In this document: positions 36,433 through 45,242 of the stretch, piece after piece
Layout of the letters: the number at the start of each line of letters is the position of its first letter
How positions within the stretch are numbered: position 1 is the stretch's first letter
Assembly (NCBI GenBank): GCA_002841395.1
Contig: PGZM01000008.1
Coordinates: 1-64,000, forward strand
Length of the DNA: 64,000 bases
Direction: 5' to 3'
Source: Firmicutes bacterium HGW-Firmicutes-9
GTDB taxonomy: Bacteria > Bacillota > Clostridia > Christensenellales > CAG-138
Notes under the pieces: model-generated
What the model was told of the DNA's origin: nothing
What the model saw: only the letters and a program-made list of their open reading frames with translations
The model's database searches: none
Translations under genes and position numbers: made by a program

Positions 36433-37334
36433 GCTTTGCCTCCTTCATGCGCGGCGATCGCGCCGAGTGCGAGAGAGGTGAGCTTTGCGTCCGCCGGGTC
36501 CGCGCGGGACACGAGCACGATCGGGCAGCGCGCGCCGACGACGATGCCTGCCGAGCGGGCATGCGCAAAGTAGGTCAAAGACTTACCAAGGGCGTTGCCT
36601 GTCTCGTAGTTGGGCATGATCAAAAGGTCTGCATCGCCCGCGCCGGGAGCCGTATATTTCTTGTGCGCGCAGGCTTCCTTGCTGATGGAGAGATCGAGCG
36701 CGGCGGGGCCGAACACGGTCATGTTGTAGCGCGACCAATCGAGCTCGGCGAGCGCCTTTGCGTCCACGGTGGACTGGATTTTTTCGCTGACGACCTCGCT
36801 GCCGCTGAGGATGCCGGCGTTTATGGTATTATACCCGATCAGCTGCAAAAGTCGAGCGGCGTTTTCCAAAATGATGCGCTTTTTTTCAACGTCCGGGGCG
36901 GGATTCATGGCGCCGTCGCTGATATAGAGCAGTTTGTGATATGTCGGGAACTCGAAGATCATCACGTGCGAGAGTAGCCCGCCCGTGAGCAGCTCCGAAT
37001 GCACCACCGCGCGGAGGAAGTCCGTCGTGTTGAGGATGCCCTTCATGAGGTAGTCCGCTTCTCCCGTTTCCACGGCGTGTACCGCGGCGCGCGCGCAGGC
37101 AACGTCGCTGCCGTCTTCCGGCTCGACGATGGTGAAGCCCGTTTCGTCCGCGCCGAGGGTGGCGAAAATTTTGTGAATCTCCGCAGCTTTGCCAAACAGC
37201 AGAGCCGAGCAGATGCCCTTTTCGCGCGCGGCAAGCAGGGCCTCTATGACCTCTGTGTCGTGTGCGCTGGCGACCGCGACGCGGAGGTTCAGCCCCTGCG
37301 CCTGATCAACAAACTCATTCAGGGTGTGTTTCAT
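36429..37334 (-). CDS. ptb: Phosphate butyryltransferase-family acyltransferase
   Basis: 301 residues from ATG 37334; AAGGAG lies 10 nt upstream, while an ATG at 37343 would be too close. Typical Pta/Ptb blocks: LMKGILNTTDFLRAVV, LSHVMIFEFPTYHKLLYISD, GADADLL-like GAGDADLLIMPNYETGNA, and the C-terminal VGARCPIVLVSRAD. It turns an acyl-CoA and phosphate into acyl phosphate and CoA. The gene overlaps iorA by 4 bp and follows buk after 34 bp. In this operon its substrate is probably the IorAB product (aryl-acetyl-CoA or a branched acyl-CoA) rather than butyryl-CoA. Confidence 0.9.
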   Translation of the reverse strand: MKHTLNEFVDQAQGLNLRVAVASAHDTEVIEALLAAREKGICSALLFGKAAEIHKIFATLGADETGFTIVEPEDGSDVACARAAVHAVETGEADYLMKGILNTTDFLRAVVHSELLTGGLLSHVMIFEFPTYHKLLYISDGAMNPAPDVEKKRIILENAARLLQLIGYNTINAGILSGSEVVSEKIQSTVDAKALAELDWSRYNMTVFGPAALDLSISKEACAHKKYTAPGAGDADLLIMPNYETGNALGKSLTYFAHARSAGIVVGARCPIVLVSRADPADAKLTSLALGAIAAHEGGKA

Positions 37335-37368
37335 GCGATGCATTCTCCTTGTTGTGATATGTAGAAAC

Positions 37369-38448
37369 TTATTGTTGTTTGGTTGCGATTGTCTCGGAAT
37401 ACGACTTTGCCGCTTCCCCGCGGAGCACACGCAGTGCGCCGAGCGCGAGCGCGCGCATCTCCTCTTCGCCGGGATAGCGCAACATCGGCGCGATCTTCTC
37501 GACATAGCTTCCGATCTCCGCGCAGAACAGCTCGGAGTGCGCGATGCCGCCCGTGAGCACGATTGCGTCTACCGCATACTTGAGCACCGCAGCCATTGCG
37601 CCGATGTCCTTTGCGTGCTGATAGGCCATCGCCTGGAAGATCAGTTTCGCTTCCGCGTCGCCGTCCACCATGCGCTGCTGCACCTCGCGAAAATCGCGTG
37701 TGCCAAGATAGGAAAACACGCCTGCTTCAAACGAGAGCTTGCGCTTGAGTTCCTGTTTTGTCACGCCAGAGTAGCAGAGGTTGACGAGCGCGTTGACGGG
37801 CAGTCCGCCCGCGCGGTCGAGAGAGAAGCTGCCTTCGTCCTTGACGTTGTACACGTCCACGACGCGGCCTTTTTCGTGCGCCGCGACGGAGACGCCGCCG
37901 CCCATATGCACGATGATAAGATTGAGAGACTCATACGGCTTGCCGAGATCGGCTGCAACCTTCCGCGCGACAGCCTTTTGATTCAGTGCGTGGAAGAAGC
38001 TCTCGCGCTCCATGCCTTTTAGCCCCGTGACGCGGGCAAGCGGCTGCAGCTCGTCTACCGAAACCGGATCGACAAGCAGCGCGGGAATCTTCGCTTCGTC
38101 CGCAATGCGCCGCGCGATGACGGGGCCAAGCGAGGAGGCGTGTTCGCCGAACGGCGGATTGTAGATATCGTGAATAACCTGATCGTCTATTTCGTATGTG
38201 CCGCTGGGGATATGGCGCACGAGGCCGCCGCGGCTTGCGACCGCGTCAAACGACGCGGGGGAATAGCCCGCCTCCGTCAGCGCGCTGCGGACGAGCCCTT
38301 CGCGCAGAGGCAGCTGGTCGACCACGCGCGAAAAGCCGGAAAGCTCCTCCGCCGCGTGCGTCAGCGAGGCGGAAAAAACCTCCGCTTCGTCTTCGTAAAC
38401 TGCTATTTTGGTCGAGGTGGCGCCGGGGTTGATGACGAGTATGCGCAT
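37369..38448 (-). CDS. buk: Butyrate kinase-family acyl kinase
   Basis: 359 residues. ASKHA-kinase landmarks: ILVINPGATSTKIAVYEDE (phosphate-1), NPPFGEHASSLGP, IIVHMGGGVSVAAH (phosphate-2), GMERESFFHALNQKAVAR and VLTGGIAHSE (adenosine). It transfers phosphate from acyl phosphate to ADP, giving the free acid and ATP. First gene of the operon, with a good promoter at 38507-38536 and GGAGGAAG before the ATG. Confidence 0.93.
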   Translation of the reverse strand: MRILVINPGATSTKIAVYEDEAEVFSASLTHAAEELSGFSRVVDQLPLREGLVRSALTEAGYSPASFDAVASRGGLVRHIPSGTYEIDDQVIHDIYNPPFGEHASSLGPVIARRIADEAKIPALLVDPVSVDELQPLARVTGLKGMERESFFHALNQKAVARKVAADLGKPYESLNLIIVHMGGGVSVAAHEKGRVVDVYNVKDEGSFSLDRAGGLPVNALVNLCYSGVTKQELKRKLSFEAGVFSYLGTRDFREVQQRMVDGDAEAKLIFQAMAYQHAKDIGAMAAVLKYAVDAIVLTGGIAHSELFCAEIGSYVEKIAPMLRYPGEEEMRALALGALRVLRGEAAKSYSETIATKQQ

Positions 38449-38506
38449 TTCGCTTCCTCCGGTTTCTCGGCTTGCGTATGTGTTGTGCTACAAAACCGCT
38501 GATGTT

Positions 38507-38536
38507 ATCCTATTCGCTGTCGCATAGCGGTGTCAA
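38507..38536 (-). promoter_or_regulatory. Promoter of the buk-ptb-iorAB-aminotransferase operon
   Basis: On the minus strand, TTGACA (plus 38531-38536), an 18-bp spacer, and TAGGAT (plus 38507-38512). Confidence 0.65.
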
Positions 38537-38720
38537 CGAAAGTGGAGAAAATATATAGTATATTTATTCAGTGCAAAAAGACTGATAAAATCTATGTTTT
38601 TTCGATCAACTATATACAAAAATTCATTTTGATTGCATAAAAAGTTGTGCAGATATGCGGCGGCTTGCGCGTAGCCTTACAAGCAATACAGCCGCTGCGC
38701 TTGCCAGATTGTGCGACAGG

Positions 38721-38742
38721 GTGTATTATACCGTTAATACAC
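38721..38742. promoter_or_regulatory. Dyad before the Bce-type response regulator gene
   Basis: GTGTATTA (38721-38728) and TAATACAC (38735-38742), perfect 8-bp arms around a 6-bp spacer, 27 bp before the start codon. Probable operator or autoregulatory site. Confidence 0.5.
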
Positions 38743-38768
38743 GGATCAAACAGACAGGAGTAACACGG

Positions 38769-39440
38769 ATGATTCGGATTTTCATCGTGGAAGACGACGA
38801 GATTATCGCAAATGAGGTGGCAAAGAGCCTCCGCAGCTGGGGCTTTGAGGCGGTGATTGCAACCGCGTTCGACCGCATCGACGAGGAGTTTGCCGCGTCC
38901 TCTTCGCAGCTTGTGATCATGGATATTTCGCTGCCTTATTACAACGGCTATTATTGGTGCGAGCGCATCCGCCGCGGTTCGAAGGTGCCGATCGTGTTCC
39001 TCTCCTCGCGTGCGGACACGGCGGACGTGGTCATGGCGGTCAATATGGGCGGCGACGACTATATCGCAAAGCCCGTTGTGATGGAGCTGCTGATTGCCAA
39101 AGTGCAGGCGATGCTCCGGCGCGCATACGATTATGAAACGGGCGCAAACCTGCGCTTTCTCGGCGCGGAGTTTGACGCCGCGACCAACAGCGTCCTCATC
39201 GGCGAAATCAAGCGGGAGCTGACCAAGAACGAGAGCCGGATTCTCGCGGCGTTGCTTGAAAAGCGCGGGGCAATCGTCAGCCGCGAGGAGCTGATGCTCA
39301 AGCTCTGGGACAGCGACGAGTTTGTGGACGACAACACGCTGACCGTCAACGTCAACCGCCTAAGAAAAACGCTCTCCGAGGCGGGGCTTGGCGACTGTGT
39401 CAAGACGCACAAGGGGCAGGGGTATTCGCTCGAAGGCTAG
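38769..39440 (+). CDS. OmpR-family response regulator, BceR-like
   Basis: 223 residues from ATG 38769 (AGGAG 8 nt upstream). Receiver domain with the acidic pair VEDDE, phosphorylated Asp in VIMDISLPYYNG and Lys in YIAKPV. Winged-helix output domain from about 130, with LTKNESRILAALLEKRG and VNVNRLRKTL. The partner kinase is encoded 34 bp downstream. Together with the ABC genes that follow, this is a Bce-type peptide-antibiotic sensing module. Confidence 0.93.
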   Translation: MIRIFIVEDDEIIANEVAKSLRSWGFEAVIATAFDRIDEEFAASSSQLVIMDISLPYYNGYYWCERIRRGSKVPIVFLSSRADTADVVMAVNMGGDDYIAKPVVMELLIAKVQAMLRRAYDYETGANLRFLGAEFDAATNSVLIGEIKRELTKNESRILAALLEKRGAIVSREELMLKLWDSDEFVDDNTLTVNVNRLRKTLSEAGLGDCVKTHKGQGYSLEG

Positions 39441-39474
39441 CCACGGGATGCTTTCGGACAGACAGAGGGATTAT

Positions 39475-40464
39475 ATGCGACGATTTTTGGATTATCTCGC
39501 CTCACGGCGTGCGGCGCTTCTATTATATGTATTGAGCATATCGACCGTACTGCTGCTTGGCTATCTTGCGCAGCAGGAGATGGTCTATGTGCGCTACACG
39601 TGCGTGATCATCAGCTTTATCTTCATTTGTGTGTTGCTGGGCGACGGCGCGCGCTATCGCAGAACACGCAGGCGCATGGAGCAGATGCACATGCGCACGG
39701 AGCTGCTCCCGCGGGAGCTGCCGGAGCCGCTCGATGGTCTCGGCCGGGACTATGACGCGCTAATCCGCGCGCTCAAGCAGGAGAACGACCATCTCACGAG
39801 CGAGAGCATCCGCCAGCAGGAGGAGCAGAAGGAGTATTACACCCTCTGGGTGCATCAAATCAAAACGCCGATCTCCGCGATGCGCCTGCTGCTCGACAAA
39901 CAGAGCGACGAGGAGGCAAAGCTGCTCAAACAGGAGCTGTTCAAGGTGGATCAGTATGCCGATCTTGCGCTGAAGTTCGTCAAGCTCGGCGATATCGCAA
40001 GCGATTTGGTCATCGAGCGGTGCGATCTGAACGAGATTGCGCGCGCGGCGGTGAAGAAATATTCGCTGTTGTTCGTCTACAGCAAGCTCACGGTTTCCAT
40101 CGACCCGCTGACGCGTGACATCCCGTGCGACCGCATGTGGCTGGAGTTCATCCTCTGCCAACTGCTCTCCAACAGCGTGAAATACACGCATACCGGCGGC
40201 GTGCGCATCTATATGGAACAAAACGCGCTCGTCGTGGAGGACACCGGCATCGGCATCCGCAAGGAGGATCTGCCGCGTATCTTTGAGAAGGGTTACACGG
40301 GTTACAACGGGCGCATGGACACGCGCGCAAGCGGCATCGGGCTGTATCTCGTCAAGAGGGCTGCGACCGCGCTCGGCATCAGCGTTGAGGTCGCCTCCGA
40401 ACTCGGCAAGGGCACGCGGGTAACGCTCCGCTTTCCCGTGCTCAACGAGTTTGCCCAGATGTAA
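39475..40464 (+). CDS. Intramembrane-sensing histidine kinase, BceS-like
   Basis: 330 codons including the stop, from ATG 39475 (GAGGG 5 nt upstream); an in-frame ATG at 39448 lacks a ribosome site. Two membrane helices (about residues 12-30 and 38-56) with almost no extracellular loop, typical of kinases that sense through a partner ABC transporter. DHp motif LWVHQIKTPISAM with the phosphorylated His; ATPase motifs LLSNSVKYT, VEDTGIGIRKED and ASGIGLYLVK. Confidence 0.93.
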   Translation: MRRFLDYLASRRAALLLYVLSISTVLLLGYLAQQEMVYVRYTCVIISFIFICVLLGDGARYRRTRRRMEQMHMRTELLPRELPEPLDGLGRDYDALIRALKQENDHLTSESIRQQEEQKEYYTLWVHQIKTPISAMRLLLDKQSDEEAKLLKQELFKVDQYADLALKFVKLGDIASDLVIERCDLNEIARAAVKKYSLLFVYSKLTVSIDPLTRDIPCDRMWLEFILCQLLSNSVKYTHTGGVRIYMEQNALVVEDTGIGIRKEDLPRIFEKGYTGYNGRMDTRASGIGLYLVKRAATALGISVEVASELGKGTRVTLRFPVLNEFAQM

Positions 40465-40513
40465 TTATCAAAGTGACACTATGCGCGAGAATGCATTGCG
40501 AGAAAACCATAAG

Positions 40514-40528
40514 TGACAAAATCGTAAG
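40514..40528 (+). promoter_or_regulatory. Possible response-regulator box before the ABC genes
   Basis: TGACA-N5-GTAAG within the 157-bp gap before the transporter ATPase gene. TGACA followed at similar spacing by TGTAAG or TGTCA is typical of BceR/GraR-family sites. A TTTTGTAAGG half-site follows at about 40541. Confidence 0.35.
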
Positions 40529-40621
40529 ATTGCGTTTGCGTTTTGTAAGGCAGTTCGATGGATGACGAACCCCGCAATTTCGTACAATAGCCGCATCAAA
40601 CAATCATTGGAGGAAGTTTCC

Positions 40622-41383
40622 GTGTCTCTTTTACAAGTCAAAGGACTGGGAAAGGTCTATAACACCAAACTTGGCATGCGGCAGTGCGTTGCGCTCAAAA
40701 GCGTGAGCTTCGAGGTCATCGAGGGCGAGTTTGTCGCCATCATGGGAGCATCCGGCAGCGGCAAAACCACGCTGCTGAATATCTTAGCCTCGCTGGACAA
40801 ACCCACGACGGGCGACGTGCTGCTCGACGGTACGAGCTTTTCGTCGATTCCGGATCGCGAGCTCTCCGAGTTCCGCAGAAAGCATCTTGGCTTCGTCTTT
40901 CAGGATTTCAACCTGTTGGATACGTTCTCCATTAAGGACAACATCCTGCTTCCGCTTGTGCTGATGCAGATGCCCGTGCGCGAGATGGAAGAGCGGTTGC
41001 TCCCCATCGCGCGGCAGCTCGGCATCACGCAGCTGTTGAGCAAGTATCCCTTTGAGGTGTCCGGCGGCGAGAAGCAGCGCGCGGCGATAGCGCGCGCGGT
41101 GATCACCGACCCGCGCATCCTGCTCGCGGACGAACCTACGGGCGCGCTGGACAGCAAGGCCTCCGCAAGCCTCTTAGGTCAGCTGACGGACTTGCACCAG
41201 ATCGGCAAGACCATCGTCATGGTCACCCACAGCGCCATGGCGGCGAGCTACGCCTCCCGGGTGCTGTTCATCTCCGACGGTGCGCTGTTTTCCCAGCTGT
41301 ATCGCGGGGACGACAACAACCGCGCATTCTTTGATCGCATCGTCGCAAACCTTTCCATTCTGGGAGGTGGCGACATTGCGTGA
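40622..41383 (+). CDS. Bce-type ABC transporter ATPase
   Basis: 253 codons from GTG 40622 with GGAGG 8 nt upstream. Walker A GASGSGKTT, Q-loop FVFQDFNLLD, signature SGGEKQRAAIARA, Walker B ILLADEPTGALD and MVTHSA are present. It belongs to the MacB/BceA subgroup. It energises the large permease next to it and feeds flux information to the kinase. Confidence 0.93.
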   Translation: MSLLQVKGLGKVYNTKLGMRQCVALKSVSFEVIEGEFVAIMGASGSGKTTLLNILASLDKPTTGDVLLDGTSFSSIPDRELSEFRRKHLGFVFQDFNLLDTFSIKDNILLPLVLMQMPVREMEERLLPIARQLGITQLLSKYPFEVSGGEKQRAAIARAVITDPRILLADEPTGALDSKASASLLGQLTDLHQIGKTIVMVTHSAMAASYASRVLFISDGALFSQLYRGDDNNRAFFDRIVANLSILGGGDIA

Positions 41384-41427
41384 ACATCTTAACTTCTCTT
41401 GCCTTTCAGGTATGGAGGGTGAGCAGT

Positions 41428-43143
41428 ATGCGTAAGTTTTTCTATTTTAAGCTTGCGCTGAGCAATGTGCGGCGCAACAAGCTCACGTATCTGCCTTACC
41501 TGATCGCAACCGCGGTCATGAGCGGCGTGTTTCTGCTCATCTCCGGCCTGCTCTTTTCCAAAGGGCTGACCAATACACCAAGCGGCGACACCGCGCGGAT
41601 GCTGTTTGCATTCGGCCTGGTCGTCTACGCGGTGTTTACGTTCTTCTTCATGCTCTACATCAACAACTTTCTGATCAAGCGCAGGAAGAAGGAGTTTGGA
41701 CTCTACGGCATCCTCGGCCTGGACAAGCGGCACGTCGGGCGCGTGCTCGTCTGGGAAAACACGTTTGTGTTCGGCGGCGGACTTGTGATCGGCTCGCTGA
41801 TCGCGCTCGTGTTCGGCAGGCTCTTGTTCCTGCTGCTGATGAAGCTGATCCACTCGATTCCGGGCAGCACCTTCTCGATTCCGCTGATTGCGTTCGGGCT
41901 GATGTTTGCGCTGTTTTTCGTGATCTTCCTGGTCACGTCGGTGTCGAATATCATCCGCGTGCATACCGCGAGCCCGATTGCGCTGCTTTCCAGCGAGAAG
42001 AGCGGCGAAAAGGATAAAAAAGGCCTGCTGCCGCTGGCGCTGCTCGGCCTGATTCTCCTCGGCGGCGCATACTATTTCGCGTGGACGACGGAGATACCCG
42101 GCATCGCGCTCGGCCTCTTCTTCCCGCTGGCGATTGCGGTCATCATCGCAACATACCTGCTCTTTCTTTGCGGAAGCATTGTGGTGCTCCGACTACTCAG
42201 AATGAAGAAGAGCCTCTATTATCAGCCGGATCATTTTGTGACCATCTCCGGCATGTTCCATCGCATGCGGCAAAACGCGCGGGGACTTGCCACCATCTGC
42301 ATTCTCTCGACCATGCTGGTGGTCACGGTTTCCGGCACGCTCTCGCTCTATCTCGGCAGCGGCGAGATGATGCGCAGCATGTATCCCTACGATGCACAGG
42401 TGTATGTGCCGGAAACGGCAACGACGCAGCAGATTGTGGACTTTGACGCGACGCTGAACCGCATCGCCGCGGAACACAACGTGACGCTCTCCGCCGATAA
42501 AACGAAGCTCGTTCGCGAGCTGCCCGAAGGCGAGGAATTCAGGCGCAATAACTTCGTTTGGGAGGACAGCGAGTTTGTCGAGGTGCCTACGCTGATCTTC
42601 TATGACGAAGCCTTCCGCCTCGACATCGAAGGAAAGACGGAGGACTGCCTCGCGTTCGTGCAGGCGGTGCGGGATCAGTTCGGCCAGTCGTTTAACGAAA
42701 ATCCGAATCTGATCGTAGCGGACTACTATACCGCGATGGAGGACGGCTACGGGTTCTATGGCGGACTACTGTTCCTCGGCGCATTCTTCGCGGTGCTGTT
42801 CTTAGCTGTAGCGGTGCTGATTCTCTACTTCAAGCAGGTTTCCGAGGGCTATGAGGACAAGGAGCGCTTCGAGATTTTGCAAAAGGTCGGCATGGACGAT
42901 CACCAGGTGAAAAAGACCATCAACTCGCAGGTGCTTTGGGTGTTCTTCCTGCCGCTTGGGGCGACCGCGCTGCATATGCTCTTTGCCTCGAAGCTCATGG
43001 CGTGGATGCTCAAGACGTTCATGCTCTACGACTGGGGTCTGGTGCTGACCTGCATCGCCGGCACGCTGGTTGCGTTTACACTATTGTACTTTGGCATCTA
43101 TCGCGTGACCGCGCGGACGTATTACCGCATCGTGCGGCGATAA
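41428..43143 (+). CDS. Bce-type ABC transporter permease
   Basis: 571 residues from ATG 41428 (GGAGGG 8 nt upstream). Layout of the BceB/VraG class: N-terminal FYFKLALSNVRRNKLTYLPY, ten hydrophobic segments, and an extracellular domain of about 190 residues (about residues 325-445) between helices. It recognises bacitracin- or lantibiotic-like peptides at the membrane and signals to the paired kinase. The ligand cannot be told from sequence. Confidence 0.92.
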   Translation: MRKFFYFKLALSNVRRNKLTYLPYLIATAVMSGVFLLISGLLFSKGLTNTPSGDTARMLFAFGLVVYAVFTFFFMLYINNFLIKRRKKEFGLYGILGLDKRHVGRVLVWENTFVFGGGLVIGSLIALVFGRLLFLLLMKLIHSIPGSTFSIPLIAFGLMFALFFVIFLVTSVSNIIRVHTASPIALLSSEKSGEKDKKGLLPLALLGLILLGGAYYFAWTTEIPGIALGLFFPLAIAVIIATYLLFLCGSIVVLRLLRMKKSLYYQPDHFVTISGMFHRMRQNARGLATICILSTMLVVTVSGTLSLYLGSGEMMRSMYPYDAQVYVPETATTQQIVDFDATLNRIAAEHNVTLSADKTKLVRELPEGEEFRRNNFVWEDSEFVEVPTLIFYDEAFRLDIEGKTEDCLAFVQAVRDQFGQSFNENPNLIVADYYTAMEDGYGFYGGLLFLGAFFAVLFLAVAVLILYFKQVSEGYEDKERFEILQKVGMDDHQVKKTINSQVLWVFFLPLGATALHMLFASKLMAWMLKTFMLYDWGLVLTCIAGTLVAFTLLYFGIYRVTARTYYRIVRR

Positions 43144-43256
43144 CACACAAATATATAAGATCAGAAGACAGGAGGGGATATACAGAAGCATAGATACAGA
43201 AGATAGACGACAACAATAGATCGATGATTACAGATCGATGATTACAGTAGATGAAG

Positions 43257-43282
43257 AAAGGAGGAGGCTCGCCTCCTCCTTT
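43257..43282. terminator. Terminator of the Bce operon
   Basis: AAAGGAGGAGGC (43257-43268) and GCCTCCTCCTTT (43271-43282), perfect 12-bp arms with a 2-nt gap. Confidence 0.75.
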
Positions 43283-43318
43283 CTGTGCATTTGTCACCAT
43301 TTGCTCACGTACACTTGA

Positions 43319-43347
43319 TTGTATCAAGGCGAATATTCCGCTATAAT
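43319..43347 (+). promoter_or_regulatory. Promoter of the AI-2E-like gene
   Basis: TTGTAT at 43319-43324, a 17-bp spacer, and consensus TATAAT at 43342-43347. Confidence 0.7.
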
Positions 43348-43393
43348 TTGAGCATAGAAATTTTTTCGCAAGAACGGAACAGAGAGAAGAAAC

Positions 43394-43945
43394 ATGGAAC
43401 AAAAACAGGGGCAACCCCAAAACGGCGAAACAAAACGGCGCATCGTCACCGCGCTCAAGGAGCTTGGCGGCGCAGCGCTCGGATTTGGCAAAGCGCAGCT
43501 GATCCTCTTCGGGGTCAACTTCGTTGTGGTCACCATCGGCATGATCGTTACCGGCCTCGGCTGGTGGTCCCCGCTGATTGCGCTGGCGATCAGTCTCATG
43601 GATCTGTTGCCAGTCATCGGCAGCGGCATTGTATTCGTGCCGTGGGCGATTATCGCGCTGATCGCGAAAAATCCGTATATGGCGGTTTGCGTGGGCGCAA
43701 CGTACATCGCGATGGTGGTATTGCGGATGATTCTGGATCCCATCATCACGGGCAAGAGCATCGGCGTTTCCCCATGGATTACGCTCTTAGCTTCCGTTGG
43801 CGGGCTGATTCTCTTCGGCGGCGCGGGCATGATTCTTGGCCCCGTGATCGCTGCGGTTGCAAACGTGATCTTCCGCGTGTTCTTCAAGAAGAAGACGCAG
43901 AGTGACGCGCAGGCAAGCGCGCCAGACACAGACAAAATAGAGTAA
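43394..43945 (+). CDS. Short AI-2E/YtvI-family membrane protein
   Basis: 183 residues, about half the usual length of 330-370. It corresponds to the C-terminal half of the AI-2E transporter family: GKAQLILFGVNFVVVTIGMI, ISLMDLLPVIGSGIVFVPWA (the conserved D-L-L-P-x-x-G block) and LDPIITGKSIGVSPWITLLA. It has its own consensus promoter and start site, so it is a short variant rather than a fragment of a neighbouring gene. Substrate unknown; family members are involved in export or ion antiport. Confidence 0.8.
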   Translation: MEQKQGQPQNGETKRRIVTALKELGGAALGFGKAQLILFGVNFVVVTIGMIVTGLGWWSPLIALAISLMDLLPVIGSGIVFVPWAIIALIAKNPYMAVCVGATYIAMVVLRMILDPIITGKSIGVSPWITLLASVGGLILFGGAGMILGPVIAAVANVIFRVFFKKKTQSDAQASAPDTDKIE

Positions 43946-44012
43946 CGCGGTATATAGCCGCGCGAACGAGCAAAATACAATCCTATAACCAATTACAGGG
44001 GGAACAAATCGT

Positions 44013-44264
44013 ATGTGGAATTTATTGAGTTGGTTGATCATCGGCGCACTCATCGGTTGGGTGGCGAGCAAGATTATGCACGGCAGGGGCGGTCTGATCC
44101 GCAACATCATCCTCGGCGTAGCTGGCGCGACGGTTGGCGGTTGGCTCGCGGACTTCGCGGGCATCGGCTCCGGCAACGTCTGGTCGATCGGCGGATTTTT
44201 CATCGCGGTCGGCGGCGCGTGTATTTTGATTCTCGTCAGCCGGTTGATTGTCGGCAGGGGATAA
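44013..44264 (+). CDS. GlsB/YeaQ/YmgE family small membrane protein
   Basis: 83 residues with three hydrophobic helices. LLSWLIIGALIGWVASKIMH followed by the glycine-rich second helix GVAGATVGGWLADFAG is the signature of the transglycosylase-associated (YeaQ/YmgE) family, often stress-induced in bacteria. GGGGGAAC precedes the ATG. A terminator follows. Confidence 0.88.
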   Translation: MWNLLSWLIIGALIGWVASKIMHGRGGLIRNIILGVAGATVGGWLADFAGIGSGNVWSIGGFFIAVGGACILILVSRLIVGRG

Positions 44265-44297
44265 ATTCGGTATATTAGTCACAGCAACAAAACAACA

Positions 44298-44330
44298 AAG
44301 AGAGCTGCCGGATTGGCAGCTCTCTTTTTG
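44298..44330. terminator. Terminator after the YeaQ-family gene
   Basis: GAGAGCTGCC/GGCAGCTCTC with a GATT-type loop and a T-run. Confidence 0.9.
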
Positions 44331-44349
44331 TTTGTAAGCGTGGGGTGGA

Positions 44350-45030
44350 TTAGTCGATGGGTTGGAAGTAAGCAAGGGCATCCTCGGGGGAATTGCCAGC
44401 CATATCTGTGATCGTAATCGTTGAAAGATAGGACCCTTTGAGAATCAGGCAAACGCGCTCGGTCAGCGAAATGCCCTGATACTCAGCTGATACAAAAGTC
44501 GCCGCGTGCTCTTTGCCGAGAATGGTGACCGTCTCGTTGGTGTAGGTGATGTTCTGAGCGCCCATATTCTCCAATCCAGCGCTCATCAACGGGAGTGAAG
44601 CCTCCAGAAGCTGTTTTTCCGAGAGTAAACGCTGTAAAAGTGTCACTTTGCCCAGAACGATGTTGATTGTTTGTGTGCCGTTGCCGGAAACCGCATAAAA
44701 GTCCATGGTTGATGTGCCGTCGTCGAGCGATTTTTTGATGATATCGCTTGCGTCGCCTTCGCCTAGCGCATCTTTGGCGATTCCAAGCATTTCGGACATT
44801 TCATCTTGATTCAACACATACCAGTCATCCGGCAGGACGCAGGTATACTTGAAGTAATCGTTTTTGTAGGCAACGGGGGTTTCGGAATCGCTCACGGTCG
44901 AACCGTCGCTGACGGCGAGCGCCGTCGTCGGCGTCGAGACACCAAGGACATTGACCTCCGCGCAGGCGACCATGGACAGAGAGAGCGTCACGAGAAGCAG
45001 AATGGCGAAAATTCGTTTTGCCAGTTTCAT
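44350..45030 (-). CDS. Putative lipoprotein, unknown
   Basis: 226 residues from ATG 45030 (GGAGG 5 nt upstream). Signal sequence KRIFAILLLVTLSLSMVACA with probable lipid Cys 21. The mature part begins with a Ser/Thr-rich spacer, then YFKYTCVLPDDWYVL and a globular alpha/beta region, in the style of small PsbP/DUF-type lipoproteins of Firmicutes. Role unknown. Convergent with the YeaQ-family gene. Confidence 0.75.
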   Translation of the reverse strand: MKLAKRIFAILLLVTLSLSMVACAEVNVLGVSTPTTALAVSDGSTVSDSETPVAYKNDYFKYTCVLPDDWYVLNQDEMSEMLGIAKDALGEGDASDIIKKSLDDGTSTMDFYAVSGNGTQTINIVLGKVTLLQRLLSEKQLLEASLPLMSAGLENMGAQNITYTNETVTILGKEHAATFVSAEYQGISLTERVCLILKGSYLSTITITDMAGNSPEDALAYFQPID

Positions 45031-45181
45031 AGTTCCTCCAGCATTTGTGTGATTGGTATATTGTATCATAAAACATCATAAAAACGTATATACAATATTC
45101 AGATACGTAAACTTGAACGATAGTAAAACATACAGATGTTAGAAAATAGCATACTCAATCAAGAAGAAAGCAATGTTGAGC

Positions 45182-45218
45182 AAAAAAAAGGCACTCGCCC
45201 GAAACAGGGGAGTGCCTT
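45182..45218 (-). terminator. Terminator of the topoisomerase A-subunit gene
   Basis: GGCACTC/GAGTGCC stem; read on the minus strand it is followed by eight Ts. Confidence 0.85.
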
Positions 45219-45242
45219 TGCGTAGGTGCTGCTCTATTGGCG

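Larger units (their letters stand above)
38449..38768. other. Divergent intergenic region buk / response regulator
   Basis: 320 bp, AT-rich in the middle. It contains the buk promoter and a GTGTATTA/TAATACAC dyad before the response regulator. No other gene is visible. Confidence 0.5.
43144..43393. other. Intergenic stretch: tandem repeat, terminator, promoter
   Basis: A 14-bp unit (AGATCGATGATTAC) occurs twice in tandem near 43218-43245. A strong terminator and then the promoter of the next gene follow. No gene. Confidence 0.6.
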
